Assembly (NCBI GenBank): GCA_018710985.1
Contig: DVIV01000030.1
Span: forward strand, 1-64,000
Direction: 5' to 3'
DNA from: Candidatus Limiplasma pullicola
GTDB taxonomy: Bacteria; Bacillota; Clostridia; Christensenellales; Aristaeellaceae
DNA length: 64,000 nt
The notes under the pieces are model-generated. The model searched no databases. It saw only the letters and a list, made by a program, of their open reading frames with translations, and was not told the DNA's origin. This document shows, piece after piece, positions 1 through 8,473 of the stretch (position 1 is its first letter; each line of letters begins with the position of its first letter). A program made the position numbers and the translations under genes.

Positions 1-13
1 CCAGATGCTTAAG

Positions 14-18
14 AAATG
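14..18. other. Gap note: 57292-57501 and other spaces
   Basis: This entry only records spaces. 57292-57501 holds the AGCS promoter and the leader of the SH3-like gene; 13438-13706 the terminator and the sugar-operon promoter; 46210-46454 divergent promoters; 40664-40888 the polC promoter region. In none of these do I see a further gene. No gap in the window without a gene is longer than about 300 bases. Confidence 0.3.
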
Positions 19-122
19 TTTGCGCCCAGGGGCGCAAACTCCCCGCCCGCCCGGCAAAGCCGGGCGATACGAATTCACTTTGGAGGGCTTGCGGGCCCTC
101 CAAACCTCCCGAAAGGTTTTTT
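19..122 (+). repeat. Row of four inverted repeats in non-coding DNA
   Basis: The first 130 bases contain no gene. They hold four hairpins in a row: TTTGCGCCC/GGGCGCAAA at 19-38, GCCCGGC/GCCGGGC at 49-65, TTTGGAGGGC/GCCCTCCAAA at 79-104, and AACCT/AGGTT at 103-118, the last followed by a T run. The gene to the left lies outside the window, so these may be the end of its transcript or a dispersed intergenic element. I see no second copy in this window. Confidence 0.5.
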
Positions 123-131
123 GACAGTCTG

Positions 132-168
132 GGCGCGCGGAGCATTGTCTGCTGCCGCGCGCCTTTTT
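132..168 (+). terminator. Rho-independent terminator, rightward
   Basis: A nine-base-pair GC stem (GGCGCGCGG at 132-140, CCGCGCGCC at 155-163) is followed directly by five T residues at 164-168. The T run lies on the plus strand, so it would stop transcription entering from the left. It overlaps the stop codon of the leftward membrane gene and may also shield that gene from read-through. Confidence 0.6.
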
Positions 169-760
169 ACGTATGAAATTTCTTGCGGATTTCCCTCCAC
201 AGCGGCTTGCGGAAGAGCAGGAAGCTGAGCACAAGCAGCCCCAGGCTCACCCCGCCCACCACGACCATGGGCCAGTCCAGCTGCCTCAGGCCCGCCAGGG
301 ACAGCAGCGTGCCCACCAGCCCGATGAGAATCAATTCAAACAGGGGCAGAAAATCGCGCTTGCGCTTGTGGAAGAACAGCAGAAAATAGCCGCCCGTCAC
401 AATCAGCTCGCCGAAGAACACGATGGGAACCACAAAGTCGCTCCAGCCGCCGCCCACCACGCTGTCCAGCAGGAACAGGTACAGGCACACGGCCAGCGCC
501 GTATCGCACAGCTTTTTGATGGGCGTCGCCTCCACCTGGGGCTTGTAGATGAACGCCACCCAGAAGGTCATCAGCCCGCCGATGACGATCAGGCTCCATG
601 CCGGGCCGCCCGTGAGGAGGTTGATGATCAGGCACAGGTAGCCCGTCAGCACAAATGCGCTGCGCCACAGCGCCTGCCGGTTGCGCCGCCAGAAGGACTG
701 CGGCGTGTTGGGGGGATAGGTTGCATGCACGCGCATGGTCGGCGGATTTTCACGGGTCAT
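167..760 (-). CDS. Small multi-pass membrane protein (DUF6320-like)
   Basis: A 197-residue protein with about six hydrophobic helices after a short polar N terminus and with a basic C terminus (KPLWREIRKKFHT). The closest family I can suggest is DUF6320, membrane proteins that often sit beside an HxxxD acyltransferase in Clostridia; the usual N-terminal zinc ribbon is not visible, so this is a tentative match. Its ATG overlaps the stop codon of the upstream acyltransferase gene (ATGA, 757-760), and GGAGGG precedes it, so the two are translationally coupled. A role as the membrane partner of that acyltransferase is inferred from position only. Confidence 0.6.
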   Translation of the reverse strand: MTRENPPTMRVHATYPPNTPQSFWRRNRQALWRSAFVLTGYLCLIINLLTGGPAWSLIVIGGLMTFWVAFIYKPQVEATPIKKLCDTALAVCLYLFLLDSVVGGGWSDFVVPIVFFGELIVTGGYFLLFFHKRKRDFLPLFELILIGLVGTLLSLAGLRQLDWPMVVVGGVSLGLLVLSFLLFRKPLWREIRKKFHT

Positions 761-2241
761 GAGGTGCCCTCCATGTACGGCTCCAGGCCGCTTTCCACAA
801 AATGCCGGTACAGCGAGTCCTCAAACAGCGTCAGCGGAGTGCTTTTGGTCACGGTCAGCACGGCGCGATCCTGAAAGCTGCACAGCGAGCAGCACGCGCG
901 GTTGCGGATGGGGGCGCCCAGCACGAAGTCAAACTTGTCGATGTGAGCGGCCATATCCTGCGGCACGCGGATGGGGCCCAGGTTGGAAAAGGTGGTGGTG
1001 AACACCGTGTCGCTCAGGGTGCCGTAAATCAGGTAGGCGATGGGCCGCTTGATGATGAGCGGCACAAAGCGCAGCCAGCGCACCAGCCGCCGCGACAGCT
1101 CAAGCGTTTCGTCCAGCGATTCCCTGGCCGAACCCGCCTTCACCTGGGCGTCGATGAGGGGAAGAATGCCCTCCAGCGTGTCGATTTTGTCCGGCGGCAG
1201 GCCGATGGAACAATAGAGCGAAAAATTGCGCAGGGTCCGGCTCTGGTAAAAGCGGCGCATGTTGACCGGCAGCTGAATCTGGATCTTGCGGCGGCCGGTA
1301 TGCCGGGGACATGCGTCGCGGCAGGCCAGCATCAGGTAGCCCAGCATCAGCGTGGTCACGGTCACGCCTTTTTCATGGGCCCGCTCCAGGAGCGCGGCGG
1401 TGGAAAAGTTGAAGTGCAGCACGCGGTTGGGCTGCTCATAGGCGGGCATGCCGCGCATCTGCAGCGCGGGCTTACCCGCAAAGCCGTGCGCGCCCCGCAT
1501 CCGGCCGCCCAGCACAAAGTCGTCCCGCCATTCGCAGGGGTCGGGCGGCTGGTCCAGGCGGAGCGTCTCCGGACCGTCGGATACGGTTTCCCCCAGCAGG
1601 CGCAGATAGGTTTTCACCAGCGTGCGCAGAAACACGCCGCCGCCCGTGCCGTCCGTCAGGATGTGAAAGAACTCCACACTTACGCGGTTTTGCCAGTACA
1701 CCACACGCAGCGTGGGGGAGGATACCTGTCCCAGCTTCATCACGGCGCAGGGCAGCTTGCTTTCCTCCCGCACGGCGAAGCGGCGCATGGCGCTGTCGAT
1801 GTAGTGCCAGAAAAAGCCGCACTTGACCGTGGTGGCAAAGTAGGGAAAGCGGCAGATGGTATAGCTCAGCGCCATCTGCATGACGGCGGGCTCGACCGGC
1901 CGTTTCAGATAGCATGACTGCCGGAACACCATCATCCGCTTGAGGCCCATGCTCATGGGATAAATTTTGGCGGCGTGGTCCAGCGGGTACCAGTCGGTGC
2001 GCTCGGAGAGGTAAAAACCGCCGAGCTGGCCGGGGTCCAGCCGGTCAAGGGCCTTCTCCAGAGAAAGCCCCCGGTCCGTGAGCACCAGGAGTGCCTCCAG
2101 ATGGTCCCGCATCATCATGCCGGCATGGCGGCGGCTGATGCCGCCCAGACGGGCGCGCACGTCCGTCAGCCATTCCCGCACGCGGGGCTGCTGGGCCGGC
2201 GTGTAGCGCCGCTGTATCTGTTTTTCCAAATCCTTGGGCAT
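757..2241 (-). CDS. HxxxD-type acyltransferase (condensation / alcohol acetyltransferase-like)
   Basis: About 494 residues. The central HILTDGTG matches the HxxxD active site of the acyl-CoA-dependent acyltransferase superfamily (condensation domains, alcohol acetyltransferases, PapA), and the later segment ending FTTTFSNLGPI resembles the conserved DFG-region strand of that fold. The substrate cannot be told. A GTG at 2292 would lengthen the frame by 17 residues, but the AAGGGAGG around 2252-2259 lies downstream of it and fits an ATG at 2241 better, although the spacing of about 15 bases is long, so the start is uncertain. It is the fourth gene of the moxR operon, 57 bases or less after the transglutaminase, and overlaps the next gene by four bases. 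Confidence 0.7.
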   Translation of the reverse strand: MPKDLEKQIQRRYTPAQQPRVREWLTDVRARLGGISRRHAGMMMRDHLEALLVLTDRGLSLEKALDRLDPGQLGGFYLSERTDWYPLDHAAKIYPMSMGLKRMMVFRQSCYLKRPVEPAVMQMALSYTICRFPYFATTVKCGFFWHYIDSAMRRFAVREESKLPCAVMKLGQVSSPTLRVVYWQNRVSVEFFHILTDGTGGGVFLRTLVKTYLRLLGETVSDGPETLRLDQPPDPCEWRDDFVLGGRMRGAHGFAGKPALQMRGMPAYEQPNRVLHFNFSTAALLERAHEKGVTVTTLMLGYLMLACRDACPRHTGRRKIQIQLPVNMRRFYQSRTLRNFSLYCSIGLPPDKIDTLEGILPLIDAQVKAGSARESLDETLELSRRLVRWLRFVPLIIKRPIAYLIYGTLSDTVFTTTFSNLGPIRVPQDMAAHIDKFDFVLGAPIRNRACCSLCSFQDRAVLTVTKSTPLTLFEDSLYRHFVESGLEPYMEGTS

Positions 2242-2298
2242 CTTCAGGGCATACCGCCTCCCTTCCGCATGCGGCGCCTGCCTGGTGCGCACTCCCGG

Positions 2299-4842
2299 TT
2301 ACCGCCGGTCGGAACGCCGCCGCCTGGGAGCGCCGGTGTCGCGCGGTGGTTCGGGGCGCTTGGGTTCCGCGGAGGGGCGGGCCTGCGCGCCGCCGGATGG
2401 CGGCTGTGCCTCGGACGCTTCCGAAGGAGCCTGGGGCTTGCGCGGCGCCCTGGCTGCGGGCGGCTTTGCGGATGAACGCGCCGGCGCCTTGCCCGCCTTT
2501 TTCGCTTTTCCCTTGCGGGCCTTCTGGCCCTTCTTCCGGGATACGGCGGAGGCATAGTCGTACTGCGGCCTGGGCTCCTCATGCACCAGCGGGGTATCCA
2601 GGCCGGTATAGACGCCCTTGCCGAAGGCGACGGCAAACATGAAGCGCAGCTTTCGCAGGGGGCTTTGCGGCTTGTAAAGCCTGCTAAAGACGTCCCTGGC
2701 GCGCGCGGTTTCGGCAGGGCCCGGCTCCACACGGCTGTAATGGCTCATGGCCATGATGCGCCACAGGGGCAGCATCTGCACGGGCAGCGACTTCTGCCGG
2801 TCCAGGCGGCGGGCGAAAAGCAGCGGCGTCTCGCCCGGAGCGGGCTTGTATTTCATCAGGCGCAGCAGCGTATAGACGGCGCTGCCGTAGACGAAGATCC
2901 TGTCCGTGTCGCCGGTCGCCCTGGCGGCCATGTGTGCGGGCATGCGCAGGTGAATGCGCACGATCAGCGCGGCCAGGGCGGCTGCGATCAGCACAAGCCA
3001 CCACGGGAAGGGCGGCTGGTCCTGCGGAGGCGGGGGCACGTCCGGGTCCTGCTGGGGCTGCGGGTCGGGGCTGGGGGTAGGCTCATCCTGCTGGTCCTGC
3101 TCGGGCGGCTGCGGGCTGGGCGTGGGAGAGGGCGAGGGGCTGGGCTCCGGCGGCTGCTCGTCCTGCTGGTTGTCGTTGCCCATCTCCTGCTGCTGGGGCG
3201 TGGCGTCAAAGGGCACCCAGCCGAAGCCCTCGAAGTAGACCTCGGTCCAGGCATGCGCGTCCTTGCCGGTCACGTAGGCGAAGCCGTCCGCGCCCGGCTG
3301 GGCCACAAAGCCCTCCACATAGCGCGCGGGCAGGCCCGCCATGCGGCACAGCACCGTCATGGCGGAGGCAAAATAGGTGCAGTACCCCTCCTTGCCCACA
3401 TAGAGGAAGTAGGTGACGAAGTCCTGCGAATCGGGCGGCACGTCGGGGGTGAGCGTATAGCGGTAGTAGCGTTGCAGATGGCGCATGATGGCGCACGCCT
3501 TTTCATAGGGCGTGGCGGAGGAGGCGGTGATGTTGCTCACGTCCGCCATCATGCGCTCGGCGTCGGAGGTGCCGGTCAGATGTTCCGGCAGCTGAAGGTA
3601 GCTGCTCCGGATGTCGTCATAATAGGGGTCGTCGCCCTTGGGCGCCGCGGCGATCAGCGCGCCCAGCTGCGTATTTCCGCCCTCCAGGATGGGGGCAAAG
3701 ACGGTGTAGCGGTCGCCGCGCTGCAAGTCGCGTGTGGTGAACAGCTCGCTGCTGTCGTTGAAATAGGCGACCATGTTGCTCTGCGAGGAAAACTGGCGCA
3801 GGAACAGCGGCGTGAACAGCGTGCTGGTGGCGGTATCCTGCATCTGGATGCTCACGGCATGCTCATCGAGCAGCGTGCTTGCGCTGCGGACCACTTCGGA
3901 GGGCATGTTCTCCAGAAACACGCTTTCCCTAAGGCTTTGCCAGCGTGGGCTGACGTAGAGGCAGCGCCTGGCGGAGGCGGTGCTGCGCCAGGTCAGGCCG
4001 GTGTATTCATCCTTGGAGATGGCGCGCAGCAGCGTGCGCGAATCGGTCTTGACGGTCATGACCGGCGAGTCGGAGGGCTCGGTGGGGCCGCCCAGCCGGG
4101 CGTTGCCCTGGGGATAATAGCCGTAACTGCCCAGGGTGAACACGTTGCGCGGATCGGTGAAAAACAGGTAGTCCGAAATGGTCTGGCGAAGCTCCATGGC
4201 CTTGTCGTACAGGGGCTGGATCACCGTCTGCCCGGAGGGAAGCAGCAGCATGGCCAGCACCACCACGGCGGCGGCCAGCGGCAGGACTTCAAACAGGTTG
4301 GTCTTTTCATGCGAGGTCTGCGAAACCAGCAGCAGAAGCGCCACCAGCGCGGGCGTGGCATACCACAGGTGTTCCGCCTGGCAAAGGCTCCACATGCCAA
4401 AGAGCATCAGCACCACCAGAATGGTGGCGGGGAGAAAACCGACGTTGCGCGAGGAAAACAGGTAGCTGACGGCCGCCACCACCACGCCCAGCGTAAGGGC
4501 CAGCTGTTTGGCAAACAGCGGGGTGGCTGCCGTGACGCCGCTCAGATAGAGCGATATGGCCTTGAAGGCTTCCATGGCCCAGCCAATCAGCCCCATCTGG
4601 GGCAGGAGCAGCTGCAGCGCGAGCAGGGCGCCGCCGACAATGCCAAGGATCAGCCGGCCGTGGCGCAGGGTTCCCAGCACGGTGCACAGCACCGTCACCG
4701 CAGCCGCCGAGGCGACGGCCAGCGCCAGGGCGCTTTCCGCCTCAAAGGTAAACATCAGGGGAAGCAGCAGCCCCATGGTCATAAGCAGGCTGACCAGAAA
4801 ACGCGACAGGCGCTCGTTGGATAAAAACGCAGGCTTGCGCAC
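2299..4842 (-). CDS. TgpA-like membrane transglutaminase
   Basis: 847 residues. The first half has several membrane helices, then an extracytoplasmic region with a transglutaminase-like core: GYCTYFASAMTVLCR carries the catalytic Cys, DAHAWTEVYFEG the His and VPFDATP the Asp. A proline, glutamine and serine rich linker (EPSPSPSPTPSPQPP) follows, then one more membrane helix, a DUF4129-like cytosolic stretch and a Lys/Ala/Pro-rich tail. This architecture is that of TgpA/YebA proteins, which are nearly always encoded with MoxR and DUF58 proteins, as here. The GTG start is preceded by AAGGAGGGG at good spacing. The low-complexity basic tail of about 90 residues is unusual for the family. Function in cell-envelope protein processing is inferred from family. 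Confidence 0.88.
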   Translation of the reverse strand: MRKPAFLSNERLSRFLVSLLMTMGLLLPLMFTFEAESALALAVASAAAVTVLCTVLGTLRHGRLILGIVGGALLALQLLLPQMGLIGWAMEAFKAISLYLSGVTAATPLFAKQLALTLGVVVAAVSYLFSSRNVGFLPATILVVLMLFGMWSLCQAEHLWYATPALVALLLLVSQTSHEKTNLFEVLPLAAAVVVLAMLLLPSGQTVIQPLYDKAMELRQTISDYLFFTDPRNVFTLGSYGYYPQGNARLGGPTEPSDSPVMTVKTDSRTLLRAISKDEYTGLTWRSTASARRCLYVSPRWQSLRESVFLENMPSEVVRSASTLLDEHAVSIQMQDTATSTLFTPLFLRQFSSQSNMVAYFNDSSELFTTRDLQRGDRYTVFAPILEGGNTQLGALIAAAPKGDDPYYDDIRSSYLQLPEHLTGTSDAERMMADVSNITASSATPYEKACAIMRHLQRYYRYTLTPDVPPDSQDFVTYFLYVGKEGYCTYFASAMTVLCRMAGLPARYVEGFVAQPGADGFAYVTGKDAHAWTEVYFEGFGWVPFDATPQQQEMGNDNQQDEQPPEPSPSPSPTPSPQPPEQDQQDEPTPSPDPQPQQDPDVPPPPQDQPPFPWWLVLIAAALAALIVRIHLRMPAHMAARATGDTDRIFVYGSAVYTLLRLMKYKPAPGETPLLFARRLDRQKSLPVQMLPLWRIMAMSHYSRVEPGPAETARARDVFSRLYKPQSPLRKLRFMFAVAFGKGVYTGLDTPLVHEEPRPQYDYASAVSRKKGQKARKGKAKKAGKAPARSSAKPPAARAPRKPQAPSEASEAQPPSGGAQARPSAEPKRPEPPRDTGAPRRRRSDRR

Positions 4843-4881
4843 GGGCTTCCCCTCCTTTCCACAACGGCTTTGGCAGGGCGG

Positions 4882-6042
4882 TTACGCGCCCTGCGGCGTC
4901 ACATAGTTGACCTCTACCCCGGCATGCTGCAATTTGGCCACCAGCGGCAGCGTTTCGGGGTTTTCCGCCACGAAGGTGACCAGATAGAGCCGCACGTTGG
5001 GCCCCATGCGCTTCATGCGCACGATCATGTCCACCACGGCGGAGGTCAGGCGCGTGGTGATGATGACCACCGCGCCGGTTTTGCGCAGCTCGGCCAGCTG
5101 CATCATCAATACGCGCTCGAAGCGCTCGGTTTCGTTGAAGGTGCAGCGCGCCAGCTCGTCCAAAAGCACCGGCAGGCCCATGCGGCTGGAATACTCCATG
5201 GGCCGGTCGCCCACCAGCGGCATGCGCACGGGATTGTCCTGGCGGATCTGGCAGGCCACCACGCTGGCGGCGGTTTCCAGCAGCGCGTCCTTCAAAAAGG
5301 CGCTCTGGTCTTCCGGCATGCCCTCGGCCAGCTGCGGGGGCGATGTGTCCAGCATGACCAGGGCGTCGGGCAGGGCCGGCTCCTCAAATTGCTTGACGAT
5401 GATCTCGCGCTTTCGGGCGCTCATCTTCCAGTGGATGCGCTTGAGGGGATCACCCTGCTGATAGGCGCGGAAATCGTTGGGGCTGGAGGGGTCCTCCATG
5501 GCGCGGCGCATGGTTTCCACGCCCATGTCGCCCGCCGCGAAGGTCAGCGGCTCCACATCGAAGGGAACCGGCAAAACCAGCAGCTCCTGACCGGTCATGT
5601 CGGGCTTGTGCTCACGCTTGAAAAAACCGAATACATCGCTGACCTCGTAGCTTTCCACGCCGGGGAACATGGCCCCTACGTGATCGGCCGCGAATTTATG
5701 CACCACGCGCTGCCGCCGCCGGCCCAGCTGGGTCAGGTGGATGGTGCCGGCGGGGGTATTGCTGGTGGCGCGCATGTGCAGCGCCACCGGGGCGATGGGC
5801 AGGGGGCTTCGGTGGCTGACGGAAATCTCCATGCTGATCACCTCGCCGCGGTTGACCTTTGCGCCGCTGAGGGCGTTTTCCACCTTGACGCTCTTTTCGG
5901 CCATGCGCACGCTCGCCAGGGAGAACACCCATGCCAGCGCGATGATCGCCGCGATGAGCAGGTACATGCGGTTGCCCATCGACAGCGCGCACAGCAGAAA
6001 AAAGCCGAAGCATGTGGCCAGGGTCGCATTGGCCTTCTTCAC
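4882..6042 (-). CDS. DUF58 domain protein
   Basis: 386 residues with two N-terminal membrane helices (residues about 8-45), then a conserved DUF58 region; DFRAYQQGDPLKRIHWKMSA is the hallmark D-x-R-x-Y-x-x-G-D-x-x-x-x-I-x-W segment. The C-terminal half resembles a von Willebrand A fold (ALVMLDTS). DUF58 proteins accompany MoxR ATPases and TgpA transglutaminases and are thought to be assembled or remodelled by the ATPase. It starts at GTG with AAGGAG ten bases before it, lies 43 bases after moxR and 39 before the transglutaminase. Confidence 0.9.
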   Translation of the reverse strand: MKKANATLATCFGFFLLCALSMGNRMYLLIAAIIALAWVFSLASVRMAEKSVKVENALSGAKVNRGEVISMEISVSHRSPLPIAPVALHMRATSNTPAGTIHLTQLGRRRQRVVHKFAADHVGAMFPGVESYEVSDVFGFFKREHKPDMTGQELLVLPVPFDVEPLTFAAGDMGVETMRRAMEDPSSPNDFRAYQQGDPLKRIHWKMSARKREIIVKQFEEPALPDALVMLDTSPPQLAEGMPEDQSAFLKDALLETAASVVACQIRQDNPVRMPLVGDRPMEYSSRMGLPVLLDELARCTFNETERFERVLMMQLAELRKTGAVVIITTRLTSAVVDMIVRMKRMGPNVRLYLVTFVAENPETLPLVAKLQHAGVEVNYVTPQGA

Positions 6043-6085
6043 CGGCAGGGACTCCTTTCGTGTGGAATGGGCCGCGCCGGGGCGC

Positions 6086-7033
6086 TCAGCTCAGGCGCAG
6101 GGGAACGGGCACGTTTTCGACCACGGCGATGAGGATGCGCTCAGCGCTGATGCCCTTCATCTTGGCTTCGGGGTTGGGGGTGATGCGGTGGGCCAGCACC
6201 GGCAGCACCATGCGCTGCACATCCTCGGGCAGGATATAGTCGCGCTCGTTGAGCAGCGCGCACGCCTGCGCGCCGCGGATGAGGGCGATGGCGCCGCGCG
6301 TGGACACGCCAAGCTGCAGGCTGGGATGCGTGCGGGTCATGGCGGCGATGTTGGCCACGTAGTGGCGCACCTCCTTGGAGCAGTACACCGTGCCCACCAT
6401 ATCCTGCATGGCGATCACGTCGCGCGCGGAGCACACGGCGGTCAGGCTGGCCTGGGGCTTGACCGTGCCGGAGAAGCGCTCCAGTACGGCCATTTCCTCC
6501 TCCAGCGTGGGATAGCCCATCGACACGCGCAGGAAAAAGCGGTCCATCTGCGCTTCGGGCAGGGGATAGGTGCCCACAAATTCGCCGGGGTTCTGCGTGG
6601 CCAGCACCATGAAGGGCTTGGGCAGGGGATGGGTTACGCCGTCCACCGTGACCTGGTATTCCTCCATGACCTCCAGCAGGGCCGACTGCGTCTTGGGCGA
6701 GGTACGGTTGATCTCGTCCGCCAGGGCAATCTGGCACATGATCGCGCCGGGATGGAACTCCATCTCACCGGTCTTGAAATTGACCATGGTGAAACCGGTC
6801 ACGTCGCTGGGCACCACGTCGGGCGTGAACTGGATGCGGTTGAAGGAGCAGTCCAGCGATTTCGCCAGGGCGCTGGCCAGGGTCGTCTTGCCGGTGCCGG
6901 GCACGTCCTCGATCAGCACGTGGCCCTTGCAAAGCATGGCGATGAGCAATAGCTCGATCACCTCGTCCTTGCCGACGATGACCTTGCCGATATTTTGTTT
7001 CAATGCCGTAATAACCTGGCGCGGATTGAGCAT
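6086..7033 (-). CDS. MoxR-family AAA+ ATPase
   Basis: 315 residues. Walker A is GVPGTGKTT-like (EDVPGTGKTTLA, near residue 45), Walker B is ALADEINRTSPKTQ, sensor 1 is VLATQNP, and the arginine region EAQMDRFFLR is present. These are typical of MoxR proteins, cytosolic ATPases that act as chaperones for DUF58/VWA partners. The frame is open 26 codons further upstream, but the ATG at 7033 has GGGGGGAAG seven bases before it and begins where MoxR homologues begin. First gene of a five-gene leftward operon; the leader contains a hairpin described separately. Confidence 0.92.
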   Translation of the reverse strand: MLNPRQVITALKQNIGKVIVGKDEVIELLLIAMLCKGHVLIEDVPGTGKTTLASALAKSLDCSFNRIQFTPDVVPSDVTGFTMVNFKTGEMEFHPGAIMCQIALADEINRTSPKTQSALLEVMEEYQVTVDGVTHPLPKPFMVLATQNPGEFVGTYPLPEAQMDRFFLRVSMGYPTLEEEMAVLERFSGTVKPQASLTAVCSARDVIAMQDMVGTVYCSKEVRHYVANIAAMTRTHPSLQLGVSTRGAIALIRGAQACALLNERDYILPEDVQRMVLPVLAHRITPNPEAKMKGISAERILIAVVENVPVPLRLS

Positions 7034-7083
7034 ACCACCGCTTCCCCCCTGTATGTGGATCAGAATGCGCTTTTCGGGACGCA

Positions 7084-7116
7084 AAACCGTGTGCGCGTGA
7101 CAGGCACACACGGTTT
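7084..7116 (-). promoter_or_regulatory. Hairpin in the moxR operon leader
   Basis: AAACCGTGTG (7107-7116 on the minus strand) pairs with CACACGGTTT (7084-7093), and one more T follows on the minus strand. It lies between the promoter and the moxR start codon, so it would be transcribed. It could be a weak attenuator or an mRNA-stabilising hairpin; the T run is too short to call a terminator. Confidence 0.4.
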
Positions 7117-7145
7117 ATTATAACGGACGGGCCATGTTTTTACAA
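7117..7145 (-). promoter_or_regulatory. Sigma-A-type promoter of the moxR operon
   Basis: On the minus strand TTGTAA (7145-7140), a 17-base spacer and TATAAT (7122-7117) precede moxR by about 85 bases. Four of six -35 positions and all of the -10 match consensus. Confidence 0.75.
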
Positions 7146-7221
7146 GTATATGACAAATGTTTTACGAATTTTCTCGACAGACGGGGGCTTAAGCCCTTTT
7201 GCCGCATGGGGTCCGGGCTGC

Positions 7222-8328
7222 TTATGTTCCGCCGATGGGAAACGCCTCCGTCACCGCGCCCTCTCCCTCCGTGAAGGCGGGCGGCGCGACACCGGTGGAA
7301 TCGGCCATCTTGTCCAGTACGCGCTGCGCGTCCCCGCCTGTGAGCAGCACGGGCTGATAGTTGTTGTAGCCTGCTTCCCCGCTCACGCTGATGGGATAAA
7401 ACACCAGCCTGACGCTGACGGGCACGCCGTCCTCATAGGTGAAAACAGCCTGCAAAAGCAGCGCGTCGTAGTCGCGGGGGTCCCGGTTGCCGCCGAATAC
7501 GGCGTTGCCCAGGCTGTAGACCACGGGCACGCCGTCCATCAGCTCATAGCCCTGCACCACATGGGGGTGATGTCCCACGATCAGGTCCGCGCCCATGTCC
7601 ACGGCATGGGCTGCCACGGTTTTCTGCTGGGAGGTGGGCTCGCGCTCATATTCGGTGCCCGCGTGCATGCTGTGCACGATCAGCTGGCAGCCCACCTCAC
7701 GCAGGACCTCCATCTGTTCGCGGAGGTTTTTCTGCGCGCCGGTGGACAGGCTGAACGCTGATCCCGTAAAGCCGATCATCACGCCGTCCTGCGCCCATAC
7801 GGCCACGTGGTCCGAATCGAAATAGGCCACACCCGCGGCCTCCAGCGCGGTTTTCGTATCGGCGTAGCCCTGCGCGCCATAGTCCTGCGTGTGGTTGTTG
7901 CTCAGCCCCGCCAGCTCCACCCCGCCCAGGGGCAGGATCGTCGCAAAATCCGCCGGGCCTTTGAAATTGAAGGTTTTCTTCACGCGGTCCAGCTTGCGGT
8001 CGCTAAGGACGCCCTCCAGGTTCACCACGGTGACATCGTCGCTGTCCAGCAGGGACGCGAGGTTTTGAAAGGGATAGTCATATCCCTCGCGCAGCGCGGT
8101 CTGTACAAAGCCGCCGCGGCTGTTGGCCGCCTTGCTTTCCCCGCCCAGCGTGCAGTCGCCCAGAAAGCTCAGCGTCACCTCGCCGCTGAAGCCGCTGACC
8201 TGCATGGACACCTCCAGCAGCGCCTCGGGCGGATCGCCGGGCTCAAACACATACCACTCCGCACGGGCCGCGCCCAGGGCCAGCGCGGCGCAGGCCGCCA
8301 GACAGGCGGCGGCATATCGAATCCGCAT
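7222..8328 (-). CDS. CapA-family (PGA_cap) metallophosphoesterase-like protein, secreted
   Basis: 368 residues. A signal peptide (MRIRYAAACLAACAALALG, ending near ARA|EW) is followed by the CapA/PgsA fold: FLGDCTLG, VVNLEGVLS, LSNNHTQDYG, HSMHAGTEYE, VGHHPHVVQ and YSLGNAVFGG are the conserved metal-site and fold motifs in the usual order. CapA proteins were first linked to poly-gamma-glutamate capsule export; no pgsB/pgsC partner is seen here, so capsule synthesis is not supported. The ATG at 8328 has AAAGGAGG ten bases before it; an upstream in-frame start lacks a ribosome binding site. Divergent from the beta-lactamase-fold gene, each with its own promoter. Confidence 0.85.
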   Translation of the reverse strand: MRIRYAAACLAACAALALGAARAEWYVFEPGDPPEALLEVSMQVSGFSGEVTLSFLGDCTLGGESKAANSRGGFVQTALREGYDYPFQNLASLLDSDDVTVVNLEGVLSDRKLDRVKKTFNFKGPADFATILPLGGVELAGLSNNHTQDYGAQGYADTKTALEAAGVAYFDSDHVAVWAQDGVMIGFTGSAFSLSTGAQKNLREQMEVLREVGCQLIVHSMHAGTEYEREPTSQQKTVAAHAVDMGADLIVGHHPHVVQGYELMDGVPVVYSLGNAVFGGNRDPRDYDALLLQAVFTYEDGVPVSVRLVFYPISVSGEAGYNNYQPVLLTGGDAQRVLDKMADSTGVAPPAFTEGEGAVTEAFPIGGT

Positions 8329-8374
8329 CGGTTTGCCGTCCTCCTTTGATTTCGCATAACGGGGCAACGCCTTC

Positions 8375-8404
8375 ATTATATCCGGGCGGGCGCGCCGCTG
8401 TCAA
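8375..8404 (-). promoter_or_regulatory. Promoter of the CapA-like gene
   Basis: Minus strand TTGACA (8404-8399), 18-base GC-rich spacer, TATAAT (8380-8375). Both hexamers are perfect; the start codon is 47 bases downstream of the -10. Confidence 0.8.
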
Positions 8405-8406
8405 AC

Positions 8407-8435
8407 TTGCCTGCCGGGCGCGCGCGGGCTATAAT
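8407..8435 (+). promoter_or_regulatory. Promoter of the beta-lactamase-fold gene
   Basis: TTGCCT (8407-8412), 17-base spacer, TATAAT (8430-8435). It lies back to back with the CapA promoter, the two -35 boxes being only two bases apart. Confidence 0.78.
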
Positions 8436-8473
8436 AAGGCATCGCAACATCGTGATTCGGGGAGGTGCGCGCC

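Noticed and set aside
7171..7179. Additional 0A-like box (CTGTCGAGA) upstream of the moxR promoter
   Set aside because: One mismatch in the core; similar one-mismatch sites at 55835 and 63209 show that these arise by chance.
7181..7206. Terminator after the CapA-like gene
   Set aside because: The GGGCTTAAGCCC palindrome has almost no loop and the T run is on the wrong strand for that gene.
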